Of a stretch of DNA of 28,627 nucleotides, positions 8,105-15,608 are shown one piece after another (the first letter of the stretch is position 1; each line of letters starts with the position of its first letter). Location of the stretch: NCBI GenBank assembly GCA_023417775.1, contig JAEZEJ010000035.1:1-28627 (forward strand). The letters run 5' to 3'. The notes under the pieces are model-generated. The model was not told the DNA's origin and did no database searches. It was given only the letters and a program-made list of their open reading frames with translations. Source of the stretch: Actinomycetes bacterium. GTDB lineage: Bacteria > Actinomycetota > Actinomycetes > Propionibacteriales > Nocardioidaceae. Both the position numbers and the translations under genes were made by a program.

Positions 8105-8110
8105 TATCCT
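8105..8110 (+). promoter_or_regulatory. -10 box of the Imm-type membrane protein gene (leaderless)
   Basis: TATCCT lies exactly 6 nt before the ATG at 8117 and no ribosome site is visible. The spacing matches the other leaderless-type starts in this window. Confidence 0.6.
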
Positions 8111-8116
8111 GATCGC

Positions 8117-8362
8117 ATGAGCCGCGACTTCGTGACCGACCGCCGGAACCGGCCGGTGCAGTTCATCGTCAGCTGGATCGTGACTGTCCTGACCGTCGGC
8201 TACATGCTCCCGTGGGCCATCGCCGCCACCCGCGGCAAGTCCAATACGGGCGCGATCTTCTGGCTCAACCTGCTGCTCGGCTGGTCGGTCATCGGATGGA
8301 TCATCGCGCTCGTCATGGCGTGCACCTCACATCAGGTGCTCGGCATCAAGAACCCGCGCTGA
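8117..8362 (+). CDS. superinfection immunity-like small membrane protein (Imm family)
   Basis: An 81-residue protein with two hydrophobic segments (about 17-37 and 44-68). Its LPWAIAATRGKSNTGAIFW and LLLGWSVIGWIIALVMAC segments resemble the superinfection-immunity (T4 Imm-like) family, whose hallmark is the LGW-x-x-IGW-I-x-AL pattern. In phage T4 Imm blocks DNA injection by later phages. Most bacterial members are untested and are housekeeping-context membrane proteins, so an anti-phage role here is only inherited from the family name. No phage genes adjoin it. Confidence 0.8.
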   Translation: MSRDFVTDRRNRPVQFIVSWIVTVLTVGYMLPWAIAATRGKSNTGAIFWLNLLLGWSVIGWIIALVMACTSHQVLGIKNPR

Positions 8363-8384
8363 GCGCGGAGTCCGGCTCAGCGCG
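8355..8384. terminator. bidirectional terminator carrying both stop codons
   Basis: A perfect 10-bp inverted repeat (CGCGCTGAGC at 8355-8364, GCTCAGCGCG at 8375-8384) is extended by an inner CGGA/TCCG stem. The plus-strand stop TGA (8360-8362) and the minus-strand stop (8377-8379) both lie in the stem, so one hairpin can end both convergent transcripts. Confidence 0.7.
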
Positions 8385-8691
8385 AACGACGCCGGACCAG
8401 CACCACGACCACCACAGCCGCCAACGCCGCCGCGACGCCCGCCCCGGCGAGCACCCGGGGATCGGGTCTCCCATCGGCCGTCGTCCCGGCGTCTTTCGCG
8501 TGTTCGGCGAATGAGGCCGCCTTCGCCTTGGCCTCCTCGGCCTTGCGCTCCGCCTGCGCCTTCACATTCAACCGATCGGTGAGCGCATCGACGGTCTCGC
8601 CGAGGTCCTCTCGCGTCCGCTCGATATCGGCCTCGATGTCGTCGATGCCCGCGTCGCTGCCCGGCTCCGGGCGGTCACTTCCCGTGGTCAT
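8377..8691 (-). CDS. DUF3618 family membrane protein
   Basis: A 104-residue protein. The segment DIEADIERTREDLGETVDAL (about 18-37) followed by TDRLNVKAQ is the DUF3618 signature. A helical Ala/Lys/Glu-rich stretch follows, then a C-terminal membrane helix (about 82-99) with a RRRSR tail. The start is set by AAGGAGG 8 nt before the ATG at 8691; an ATG at 8724 lacks such a site. It overlaps the holin-superfamily gene by 17 nt and is last in a three-gene operon. The function of DUF3618 is unknown; the family often sits beside holin-superfamily genes in Actinobacteria. Confidence 0.88.
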   Translation of the reverse strand: MTTGSDRPEPGSDAGIDDIEADIERTREDLGETVDALTDRLNVKAQAERKAEEAKAKAASFAEHAKDAGTTADGRPDPRVLAGAGVAAALAAVVVVVLVRRRSR

Positions 8692-9085
8692 GGCGGGTCG
8701 CCTCCTTGATCTCCTCGATGTCATCCTTCACCGTCTCGATGGTCCGCTCCGGTGTCGGCTTCGCCTGCTGGATCTCCTTCTTGCCCACCAGTGCCGCGAT
8801 GCCCGCGGCCACGAACAGGACCGCGGCCACGATCAATGCGGCCGCCCACGCCGGGAGCGCCAGCGCCAGCGCGAGGACCGCGGCGGCGATCAAGGTGCCC
8901 AGCCCGAACAGTGCCAGCAGCCCGCCGGCCCCGAACAGACCCGCACCGATCCCACCGTGCTTGGCCTTCTGCGACATCTCGGCCTGCGCCAGGCGCAGCT
9001 CGTCGCGCACGAGGCGTGACGTCTGCTCCGACAACCGGGTGACCAGCTCCCCGGTCGACATGTCCTGCGGATTCTCCTCGCTCAT
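8675..9085 (-). CDS. phage holin superfamily (DUF1469-type) membrane protein
   Basis: A 136-residue protein with an amphipathic N-terminus (STGELVTRLSEQTSRLVRDE), a typical LRLAQAEMSQKAKHGGIGAG segment, two strongly hydrophobic helices (about 45-67 and 76-98), and a charged tail with GKKEIQQAKPTPERTIETVK. This matches the putative actinobacterial holin-superfamily (Phage_holin_3_6). The name is historical: these are chromosomal envelope proteins and nothing here suggests lysis. Its ATG overlaps the stop of the upstream YihY-family gene by 4 nt, and its end overlaps the DUF3618 gene. Confidence 0.88.
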   Translation of the reverse strand: MSEENPQDMSTGELVTRLSEQTSRLVRDELRLAQAEMSQKAKHGGIGAGLFGAGGLLALFGLGTLIAAAVLALALALPAWAAALIVAAVLFVAAGIAALVGKKEIQQAKPTPERTIETVKDDIEEIKEATRHDHGK

Positions 9086-10194
9086 CGCTCATCGCTCCTT
9101 CGTCGTCGAGGTTTCGTCTCGTCATGCTCACGCGGGCCGTCGCCCTCGGCACGTTGCGGCGCCTGCCGTCGCAGCTGACGGCCGCGCGCCAGATCCTTCT
9201 CGTCCTTCTTGCGGTCCTTCTCGATCTGCCGGGTATCGCGCGGCGGCAGCTGGATGCTCTCCTCGGCGGCGATCCCGGCCTGCAGCTCGCGGCCGCGCTC
9301 GACCTCGGCGTCGAACTCCGCACCGAAGAGCAGCGCCAGATTGGTGATCCACAGCCACAGCAGGAAGACGATGACGCCGCCGAGCGAACCGTAGGTGCTG
9401 TTGTAGTTCGAGAAGTTCACGACATAGAGGGCGAAGCCCGCCGAGGCGATGATCCAGGTGATGATCGCCAGCACCGCGCCGATGCTGACCCACCGGAACT
9501 TCGGCTGCTGGACATTCGGCGTGGAGTGATAGAGCAACGCCACGATCAGCACGACGATCGCGAGCAGGACCGGCCATTTGAGGATGTTCCACACCATCAC
9601 CGCCCCGCTGCCCAATCCGATCGCGGATCCCACCGAGCTGGCCACCGGACCGGACAAGGCGAGGAGGAGCCCCGCGGCACCGGTGAGCAACACGATCACG
9701 ACGGTGAGGACGATCTGCCACGGCCGCAGCTTCCAGATCGGGCGGCCCTCGTCGACCTCGTAGATGCGGTTCATCGCGCGACCGAAAGCGCCGACATAGC
9801 CCGAGGCGGTCCACAGGGCGCCGAGCACACCGGTGATGAGGGCGATGCCCGCGGTCGGCGCGTTCGCGAGCGTCTCGATCGGACCGCTCAAGGTGTCGAC
9901 GGTCGACCTCGGCAGCAGATCGGCCAGGACGTCGAGCACGGCCTCGGTCGTTCGCTCGGCTTGCCCCACCACGCCGAGCAGGGAGACCACCGCGAGCAAC
10001 GCGGGAAAGAGCGACAGGGTCGCGTAATAGGTGAGCGCCGCAGCCAGGTCGAGGCATTGGTCCTTGGTGAACTCGCGCACGGTCTTGCGGGCGATGTAGA
10101 ACCACGATGGCTTGACCAGGTCCGTCGGCGCATCCGGCTTGCGCGGATCGTCCGGCGGCGGTCCTCCGTGGTCGTGCTGATCTGCCGGGCTCAC
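9082..10194 (-). CDS. YihY/virulence factor BrkB family membrane protein
   Basis: A 370-residue polytopic membrane protein. Family marks include a cytoplasmic KTVREFTKDQCLDLAAALTYYATLSLFPALLAVVS-type start (residues about 37-71), with the YY-A-L-S-FP pattern, ASGYVGAFGRAMNRIYEV, and the closing GGVIVFLLWLWITNLALLFGAEFDAE. About six membrane segments lie between 55 and 300, followed by a long charged tail rich in Arg and Lys. The family was once called RNase BN, which is wrong; its function is unsettled. The GTG start is chosen for the GGGGAG site 5 nt upstream. It is first gene of the operon with the holin-like and DUF3618 genes. Confidence 0.92.
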   Translation of the reverse strand: MSPADQHDHGGPPPDDPRKPDAPTDLVKPSWFYIARKTVREFTKDQCLDLAAALTYYATLSLFPALLAVVSLLGVVGQAERTTEAVLDVLADLLPRSTVDTLSGPIETLANAPTAGIALITGVLGALWTASGYVGAFGRAMNRIYEVDEGRPIWKLRPWQIVLTVVIVLLTGAAGLLLALSGPVASSVGSAIGLGSGAVMVWNILKWPVLLAIVVLIVALLYHSTPNVQQPKFRWVSIGAVLAIITWIIASAGFALYVVNFSNYNSTYGSLGGVIVFLLWLWITNLALLFGAEFDAEVERGRELQAGIAAEESIQLPPRDTRQIEKDRKKDEKDLARGRQLRRQAPQRAEGDGPREHDETKPRRRRSDER

Positions 10195-10208
10195 TCGGCT
10201 CCCCCACG

Positions 10209-10237
10209 TCGATATCGAATGGCCACTGCTCGACCAA
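10209..10237 (-). promoter_or_regulatory. possible promoter of the YihY operon
   Basis: On the minus strand TTGGTC (10232-10237) and TATCGA (10209-10214) are separated by 17 nt. The predicted start would leave a leader of only about 8 nt, which conflicts with the good ribosome site. A second -10-like TATCGT farther upstream is an alternative. Confidence 0.35.
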
Positions 10238-10295
10238 CTTCACGATAGATCGCCTCTCGCCCTGCCGCGCGACGAGGAAGCCCCGGACATAGAGA

Positions 10296-10337
10296 AGGGC
10301 CCGGCGAGGACGCGCTCACGCGTCACCACCGGGCCCT
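10296..10337 (-). terminator. nested hairpin terminator of the fru operon
   Basis: A 9-bp stem AGGGCCCGG (10296-10304) with CCGGGCCCT (10329-10337) encloses a second perfect stem GACGCG-CTCA-CGCGTC (10309-10324). It lies just beyond the stop of the EIIA gene at 10348. Confidence 0.75.
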
Positions 10338-10347
10338 CGCCCCTTGC

Positions 10348-10785
10348 TCAGGCGAGCTTGGCGCTCAGCACGGTGTGGATCTCCTCGGCCGATCCGCCGG
10401 TGAGGACCGCGCGCAGCTCCTCGTCGATCAGCGCCCGCGACACCTGCGCCAACAGCGTCAGGTGCGTGGTACCGGCCTCCGCCTCCGGCACGAGCATCGC
10501 GAGGGTCACCGACACCTCCTCGCCGGACCAGTCGATGGGAGCGTCGAACCGCTGGACCAGCAAGGCGGCCTGGTCGACCGCCGCGTGCTTGGTGTGCGGG
10601 ATGGCGATGGCGTCCATGAGAGCGGTCGACATCTCCGCCTCGCGCGCCTCGAGCCCGCGGACGACTCCTTCGGCATCGGAGGCGTAGCCGCGCTCGACGG
10701 CGAAGGCCGCGATCTGCGACAACGCCTCGGCCTTACTGCCGGCCGAACCGCCGATACGGACGTTCTCTGGGGTGAAGATCTCCAT
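10348..10785 (-). CDS. PTS fructose-type EIIA protein
   Basis: A 145-residue soluble fructose/mannitol-type EIIA domain, which accepts phosphate from HPr and passes it to EIIB. Phosphorylatable His64 lies in MDAIAIPHTKH, the conserved active-site context, and the full-length domain ends VLSAKLA. The ATG at 10785 is chosen because GAAGGAG lies 5 nt upstream; a GTG two codons earlier would overlap that site. It is 14 nt after fruA and last in the operon. In many bacteria EIIA is fused to EIIB/EIIC or HPr; here it stands alone and no HPr or EI gene is in the window. Confidence 0.93.
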   Translation of the reverse strand: MEIFTPENVRIGGSAGSKAEALSQIAAFAVERGYASDAEGVVRGLEAREAEMSTALMDAIAIPHTKHAAVDQAALLVQRFDAPIDWSGEEVSVTLAMLVPEAEAGTTHLTLLAQVSRALIDEELRAVLTGGSAEEIHTVLSAKLA

Positions 10786-10799
10786 GGTCACTCCTTCGT

Positions 10800-12263
10800 T
10801 CAGGCCGCGGTCTCAACCACAGCAGCGGACTTACGGGTCCGCGTGAGTCGGTAGAACCCGTACATGGCGCCGGCGATGACCGAGCCGATCGCGATCGCCG
10901 CCACCCAGCCGAAGGGGTTGCCCACGATCGGCAGCACCAGGAACCCGCCGTGCGGTGCCGGCGAGGTGACGCCCCACAACAAGGTCAACACGGCGGCGAT
11001 CGAGCTGCCGACCATGAGGATCGGGATGACCACCAGCGGGTTGCGGGCCGCGAACGGGATGGCGCCCTCGGTGATGTGCGTGGCGCCGAGTGCGTAGTTG
11101 ACGTAGCCGGCGCGACGCTCACCCGGCTCGAAGCCCTTCGGGAACAGCGTCACGGCGATCGCCGTGATCATCGGCGGGGCGATGCAGGCAGCCGACACCG
11201 CGGCCATGAACTCGAAGTTCCCCTCGCCCAACAGAGCCACACCGGTCACATACGCGGCCTTGTTGACCGGACCGCCCATGTCGAAGGCGCACATCACGCC
11301 GAGCACGATGCCCAGCACGATCGGGTTGGCGTTCTGGAAGCCGGTGAGGAACTCCTCCAGCGAGGACGAGATGCTCGCCATCGGCGAGGAGATGAAGAAC
11401 GTGATGCCGCCGAAGATCAACGTGCCGAGCACCGGCATCAGGAAGATCGCCTTCAGGCCGACGAGCGACTTAGGCATCTTCTCGAAGAGCTTGCCCAGCA
11501 GGAGCATGCCGTAGCCGGCCATGAAGCCGGTCACGATCCCGCCGAGGAAGCCGGTGCCCATGTTCGAGGCGACGAGACCCGTGATGAGACCGACCGTGAG
11601 ACCCGGACGCGACGAGATCGAGTAGGCGATGAAGGCCGACAGCACCGGCACCATGAGGCCGAGCCCGGTTCCGCCGACGGTGTTGAGCATCTCCGCGAAG
11701 CGGTTGTACTCCTCGTGCGATGGGTCGGCGGAGTAGATGCCGAATAGGAACGAGAGCGCCACGAGCACGCCGCCGCCGACCACGAACGGCAGCATGTACG
11801 AGACGCCGTTCATCAGATGCTTGTAGACCGCACGGCCGACCTTGCGCCACCCCTCCTCACCCGAGGTGTCGATGGCCTGGACGTTGAGGAAGTCGTTCTC
11901 ATCGGTCGGCTCGTCCTCGATCCGCCCGCCGGCGCCCGCCGGCACCGCGCTCTTAGCCTTGGCGAGCACGCGGTCGATGAGGTCATCGGCGTGGTGGATG
12001 CCCTCCTTGACGCCGACCTCGACGAGCGGCTTGCCGGCGAACCGCTGCGGCTCGACATCCTTGTCCGCGGCGATGATGACGCCGTCGGCGCGCTCGATCT
12101 CCTCAGGCGTCAGACCGTTCTCGAGCCCCACCTGGCCGTGTGTCTCCACACGGATCTCGATCCCCCGTTGCTCAGCGGCCTTCTTGAGCGCCGCCTCGGC
12201 CATGTACGTGTGCGCCACACCCGTGGGGCAGCCCGTCGCAGCGATGATGAACTCGCCAGCCAT
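10800..12263 (-). CDS. fruA: PTS fructose-specific EIIBC permease
   Basis: A 487-residue membrane permease that imports fructose and phosphorylates it to fructose-1-phosphate. Residues about 1-100 are EIIB: FIIAATGCPTGVAHTYMA with phosphorylated Cys12. A linker follows, and from about residue 135 an EIIC domain with about nine or ten membrane segments, including VSYMLPFVVGGGVL, MCAFDMGGPVNKAAY and GATHITEGAIPFAARNP, all typical of the fructose family. The start is the ATG after GAAAGGA; the open frame extends upstream only as a shadow of fruK. It sits 13 nt after fruK. The permease lacks its own EIIA, supplied by the next gene. Confidence 0.95.
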   Translation of the reverse strand: MAGEFIIAATGCPTGVAHTYMAEAALKKAAEQRGIEIRVETHGQVGLENGLTPEEIERADGVIIAADKDVEPQRFAGKPLVEVGVKEGIHHADDLIDRVLAKAKSAVPAGAGGRIEDEPTDENDFLNVQAIDTSGEEGWRKVGRAVYKHLMNGVSYMLPFVVGGGVLVALSFLFGIYSADPSHEEYNRFAEMLNTVGGTGLGLMVPVLSAFIAYSISSRPGLTVGLITGLVASNMGTGFLGGIVTGFMAGYGMLLLGKLFEKMPKSLVGLKAIFLMPVLGTLIFGGITFFISSPMASISSSLEEFLTGFQNANPIVLGIVLGVMCAFDMGGPVNKAAYVTGVALLGEGNFEFMAAVSAACIAPPMITAIAVTLFPKGFEPGERRAGYVNYALGATHITEGAIPFAARNPLVVIPILMVGSSIAAVLTLLWGVTSPAPHGGFLVLPIVGNPFGWVAAIAIGSVIAGAMYGFYRLTRTRKSAAVVETAA

Positions 12264-12276
12264 GGTGTTTCCTTTC

Positions 12277-13257
12277 TCAGACGCCATCCGCCACGGACGG
12301 CACGGTGGACACCAGCGGAGCCGACGGCTCCCCCAGTGGGGTGTCGCGGTCGACGAGGTCGGCGACCGCGATCCGAGCAGCGAACTCGGGACGAAGCGGG
12401 AACAGCGTCGAATCGTGGGCCACGGCGCTCGAGGCCCAGAGCACCGCGCTGTGCAGACGCTCGGCAGGATCGGCGGACGAGGCCATGAACCCCGACAGCA
12501 GGGCGTCACCGGCACCGACCGAGTTGACGAAGGGGATGTCGCGGCTGGTGGCGAGCAGTGCCCGGCGACGGTCGACGTACATCGCACCGTCGGCACCCAG
12601 ACTCGCCAGCACCGCACCCGCGCCGCGGTCGATGGCTTCGCGGGCAGCGGTGACGACATCGCCGAAGGTGCGGATCTCGCGTCCCACCAGCTCGGCCAGC
12701 TCATGCACATTGGGCTTGATGAGGTCGGGACCCGCGGCGAGGGCCAGCGAGAGCGGCTCGCCGGAGGTGTCGACGGCGACGTAGACACCGAGGCCGAGCA
12801 GCCGGTCGACCAGCTCGTAGAGCTGGCCCGGGCCCATGGACGGCGGGAGGCTGCCGCAGACGAGGACCGCCGAGGCGTCGTGGGCGGCCTCCAGGGTGGC
12901 GCGAGCGAACTCCATCGTCTGCTCGGCGTCGAGCGGGACCCCCGGCTCGTTGATCTTGGTGGAATGGCCCGGTGTGATGAGGGTGATGTTGGTGCGCACC
13001 TCGCGCCCGGTGTCGACCCGCACGAAGGGCAGGCCCGCCTCCGCGAACGCCTCGTCCATGAAGCGACCGGTCTGCCCGCCACCGGGGAACACGGCCCGGG
13101 TGGGCACGCCGGCACGGTGCAGCGCCCATGACACGTTCACGCCCTTGCCCGAGGCCTCACGCGTGGAGCTGCGCGCCCGGTTGACGGCGTCGAAGTCGAA
13201 GGCGTCGGTGGCGACGGTCCAGTCGATCGCCGGGGACGGCGTGACGGTAACGATCAT
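12277..13257 (-). CDS. fruK: 1-phosphofructokinase
   Basis: A 326-residue PfkB-family sugar kinase converting fructose-1-phosphate to fructose-1,6-bisphosphate with ATP. The N-terminus MIVTVTPSPAIDWTV and the GKGVNVS motif (about 38-44) are typical of hexose-phosphate kinases. VNSVGAGDALLSGF places the GAGD anion hole and catalytic base Asp251. The ATG overlaps the fruR stop by 4 nt and has GGAG 5 nt upstream. The position between fruR and fruA argues for fructose-1-phosphate rather than tagatose-6-phosphate as the substrate. Confidence 0.95.
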   Translation of the reverse strand: MIVTVTPSPAIDWTVATDAFDFDAVNRARSSTREASGKGVNVSWALHRAGVPTRAVFPGGGQTGRFMDEAFAEAGLPFVRVDTGREVRTNITLITPGHSTKINEPGVPLDAEQTMEFARATLEAAHDASAVLVCGSLPPSMGPGQLYELVDRLLGLGVYVAVDTSGEPLSLALAAGPDLIKPNVHELAELVGREIRTFGDVVTAAREAIDRGAGAVLASLGADGAMYVDRRRALLATSRDIPFVNSVGAGDALLSGFMASSADPAERLHSAVLWASSAVAHDSTLFPLRPEFAARIAVADLVDRDTPLGEPSAPLVSTVPSVADGV

Positions 13258-14009
13258 GCGAACTCCACTTCCACATCGACGTCGGCGAGCTCGGCACGGT
13301 GCGTCTCGTCGAGCTCGGTGCCGGTGATGATGACGTCCAGGTCGGTCACGTCGGCGTAGGTGACCAGAGATCGCTGAGCGAACTTGGTGTGATCGGTCAG
13401 CAGCACGGCGCTCTCGGCGTGCGCGATGAGCGCTGCCTTCATGGCCGCCTCGTCCGGGTCGGGGGTGGCGAGGCCGTGTGCCGCGGAGATGGCATTGGTG
13501 CCGACGAAAGCCATGTCGAAGTGCATCCGCTCGATGGCGCGCATCGCGACGGGCCCGACCTGCGCGGTGGTGCTCGGTCGCACCAGCCCGCCGAAGGTCG
13601 AGACGCTCACGCGGGTGAGCGGCGCGAGGGCCGAGGCGATCGCCAGCGCGTTGGTGTAGACGGTGAGCGCACGATCCGGGATGCGCTCCACGAAGGCCCG
13701 GGTCGTGGAGCCGGCGTCGATGACGATGGCCCCGCCCTCGGGGATGTGGGCGACCGCGGCGGCGGCGATGCGCTCCTTCTCCTCGACATTCTCGCTGCGG
13801 GTGGCGACATCGGGCTCGAAGGTCATCGGTGCGAGGTGCAGCGCGCCACCGTGAACGCGGCGCAGAAGGCCGCGGTTCTCCAGCAGGATGAGGTCCTTGC
13901 GGATGGTCTCGGTGGAGGTGCCGAGGGCATCGGCGGCCTGACCGGCATTGATCCGTCCGAAGGTTCGCAGGTCGTCGAGCAGACGCTGCTGTCGTTCGGC
14001 GGCGAGCAT
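13254..14009 (-). CDS. fruR: DeoR-family transcriptional regulator of the fructose operon
   Basis: A 251-residue DeoR/GlpR-type repressor. The N-terminal helix-turn-helix (about 1-57) reads RQQRLLDDLRTFGRINAGQA, then LGTSTETIRKDLILLENRGL and RRVHGGA, the classic DeoR signature. Residues about 75-235 form the sugar-phosphate isomerase-like sensor with VIDAGSTT, TNALAIAS, FVGTNAIS and LLTDHTKF. In this family the effector is a phosphorylated sugar, here probably fructose-1-phosphate. GGAGG lies 5 nt before the ATG. It is first in its own operon, so it would be autoregulated through the twin operator 43-76 bp upstream. Confidence 0.92.
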   Translation of the reverse strand: MLAAERQQRLLDDLRTFGRINAGQAADALGTSTETIRKDLILLENRGLLRRVHGGALHLAPMTFEPDVATRSENVEEKERIAAAAVAHIPEGGAIVIDAGSTTRAFVERIPDRALTVYTNALAIASALAPLTRVSVSTFGGLVRPSTTAQVGPVAMRAIERMHFDMAFVGTNAISAAHGLATPDPDEAAMKAALIAHAESAVLLTDHTKFAQRSLVTYADVTDLDVIITGTELDETHRAELADVDVEVEFA

Positions 14010-14050
14010 CGAGACCTCCTCGCGATCTGGCCCAAGTGTGCGTGGGTTTG

Positions 14051-14079
14051 ATTGTACAAAATTGGGATACCTTGTGCAA
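14051..14079 (-). promoter_or_regulatory. promoter of fruR-fruK-fruA-EIIA
   Basis: On the minus strand TTGCAC (14074-14079) and TACAAT (14051-14056) are separated by exactly 17 nt, the best sigma-70-type promoter in the window. Transcription would begin about 35 nt before the fruR ATG. Both hexamers lie within the twin operator boxes, which suggests direct repression. Confidence 0.75.
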
Positions 14080-14085
14080 GGTTGG
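14052..14085. promoter_or_regulatory. twin operator, probably for FruR
   Basis: Two direct repeats, TTGTACAAAATTGG (14052-14065) and TTGTGCAAGGTTGG (14072-14085), match at 11 of 14 positions; all three differences are A/G. Each starts with an 8-bp (near-)palindrome TTGTRCAA, and their centres are 20 bp apart, about two helical turns. They cover the -10 and -35 of the fru promoter and the -35 of the aldolase promoter. Assignment to FruR rests on position. Confidence 0.65.
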
Positions 14086-14100
14086 ATTTACTGGCAGACT
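14072..14100 (+). promoter_or_regulatory. promoter of the aldolase-HAD operon (leaderless)
   Basis: TTGTGC (14072-14077) and CAGACT (14095-14100) are 17 nt apart. The -10 ends 6 nt before the ATG at 14107, so the transcript should start at the start codon; no Shine-Dalgarno sequence is present. The -35 falls inside the right-hand operator box. Confidence 0.5.
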
Positions 14101-14106
14101 GTTTCC

Positions 14107-14928
14107 ATGCTTCTCAGCGCCCACGAACTCTTCGGCGACCCGGAGTCCGGCACCGCCGTGGCAGCATTCAACGCGATCACCCTCGAGCACGCCGAGGCCA
14201 TCGTCACCGCCGCCGAGGAGACCGGTGCGCCCGTCGTCATGCAGCTGTCGCAGAATGCCATCGCCTTCCATCGGCATCCCGAGGCGATCGCCGCCGCAAT
14301 GGTCGCCGTCGCCCGCGCGTCCAGCGCCCCGGTCGTCCTGCACCTGGACCACATCACCGACGCAGAGCTCGCATTCCGCACGCTGGACCTCGGCTTCTCC
14401 TCGGTCATGTTCGACGGAGCCACCCAGGACTACGACGCGAACGTGACCGCGACCCGGCAGGTCGCCGAGTGGGGCGCGGCCCGGGGCATCTGGGTCGAGG
14501 CCGAGCTGGGAGAGATCGGCGGCAAGGAGGGCGCCCATGCGCCCGGCGTCCGCACCGATCCCGATGAAGCCGCACGATTCGTCGCCGACACCGGTGTCGA
14601 CTCCCTCGCCGTGGCCGTCGGCTCATCGCATGCGATGACCACCAAGTCCGCCGCCCTCGACCTCGACCTGATCGAGCGGATCGCCGGCCGCGTCGACGTC
14701 CCCCTGGTGCTGCACGGCTCGTCGGGTGTTTCCGACGACCTCCTCGCGCGGGCGGCCGACGCAGGGATGCGCAAGATCAACATCGGCACGGCTCTCAACA
14801 TCGCGTTCACCGACGCGGTCCGCGAGTGGCTGGAGGAGAACGACGGCGTCGACCCGCGGAAGTACATCGCCCCCGGCCGCGACGCCATGGCCCGCACCTG
14901 CGCCCACTACCTGGAAGTCCTCCGATGA
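14107..14928 (+). CDS. class II (zinc) ketose-bisphosphate aldolase
   Basis: A 273-residue class II aldolase that should cleave fructose-1,6-bisphosphate (or a related ketose bisphosphate) to dihydroxyacetone phosphate and an aldehyde phosphate. Marks: AFNAITLEHAEAIV, HLDH at 79-82 (catalytic Asp81, zinc ligand His82), GFSSVMFDGA, EAELGEIGGKEG, GSSHAM with a zinc-type His, LHGSSGVSDD and KINIGTALN. It is shorter than the main glycolytic enzymes (about 340), closer to the tagatose/ketose-bisphosphate group, so this may be the catabolic copy for the fructose pathway. The start is ATG 14107; an upstream-open frame runs antisense through fruR. It shares its control region with fruR and overlaps the HAD gene by 4 nt. 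Confidence 0.9.
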   Translation: MLLSAHELFGDPESGTAVAAFNAITLEHAEAIVTAAEETGAPVVMQLSQNAIAFHRHPEAIAAAMVAVARASSAPVVLHLDHITDAELAFRTLDLGFSSVMFDGATQDYDANVTATRQVAEWGAARGIWVEAELGEIGGKEGAHAPGVRTDPDEAARFVADTGVDSLAVAVGSSHAMTTKSAALDLDLIERIAGRVDVPLVLHGSSGVSDDLLARAADAGMRKINIGTALNIAFTDAVREWLEENDGVDPRKYIAPGRDAMARTCAHYLEVLR

Positions 14929-15602
14929 GGCTGGCGGGCGTGGTGTTCGACCTGGACGGGACGCTGATCGACTCCGAGCCGCTGTGGGCGCAGGCGGAGA
15001 TCGCGGTCGCGGCGAGCGGTGGCGTCGAGTGGACCACCGAGGACGCGTTCTCGTTCTTCGGCCGCCCGCTACGCGAGACCACTCAGGCCATCGTCGATCG
15101 CGGGCTCGGCCTGACGGTCGACGAGGCGATCGCCCACATGATCGACGAGCTCGCCGCGATTTACGCGACCGCGGTTCCATGGCTGCCGGGCGCCCGAGAG
15201 CTCCTCGATGGCCTGCAGGCCGATGGCGTCTCAGCCGCCATCGGCACCCAGAGCTACCGCCGTCTCGCCGAACTCGTCCAACGAGCAGCCGGCGGCGCTG
15301 TCCGCGATATCGTCGGCGGCGATGAGCTGCGGCGCGGCAAGCCCGACCCGGAGGTCTTCCTCACCGCCGCCGAGCGGCTCGGGCTCGCCCCGGCCGATGT
15401 CGTCGTGGTCGAGGACTCCCCCACCGGCGTCGAGGCCGGGCTCGCCGCCGGCGTGCCGGTGCTAGCCGTGCCGCCGAACGAGGACGTCTATCGTGTCATC
15501 GCCGAGCGCCCCGGGGTCAGCATCGCCCGGAGCCTCGACCAGGTCACGCCCGGCGCCCTCCGCGAGATCCACTCCGGCACCCGCGTGGACCTCTGGGCCT
15601 GA
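14925..15602 (+). CDS. HAD-superfamily phosphatase (beta-phosphoglucomutase-like subfamily)
   Basis: A 225-residue HAD hydrolase. Motif I is VVFDLDGTLIDSEPLW with nucleophile Asp9 and acid/base Asp11. A helical cap occupies about 15-85, followed by GTQSYRR (motif II region), RRGKPDPEVF (motif III Lys) and VVVVEDSPTGVEAG (motif IV acidic pair). Its ATG overlaps the aldolase stop (ATGA), so it is co-expressed with the aldolase. The likely substrate is a small sugar phosphate; relief of sugar-phosphate stress or clearing of fructose-1-phosphate is a reasonable inference from context. A mutase activity cannot be excluded. Confidence 0.9.
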   Translation: MRLAGVVFDLDGTLIDSEPLWAQAEIAVAASGGVEWTTEDAFSFFGRPLRETTQAIVDRGLGLTVDEAIAHMIDELAAIYATAVPWLPGARELLDGLQADGVSAAIGTQSYRRLAELVQRAAGGAVRDIVGGDELRRGKPDPEVFLTAAERLGLAPADVVVVEDSPTGVEAGLAAGVPVLAVPPNEDVYRVIAERPGVSIARSLDQVTPGALREIHSGTRVDLWA

Positions 15603-15608
15603 GCGGGG

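Noticed and set aside
8117..9085. Prophage remnant suggested by immunity and holin names
   Set aside because: No integrase, terminase, structural genes or attachment repeats; both families are common chromosomal membrane proteins in Actinobacteria.
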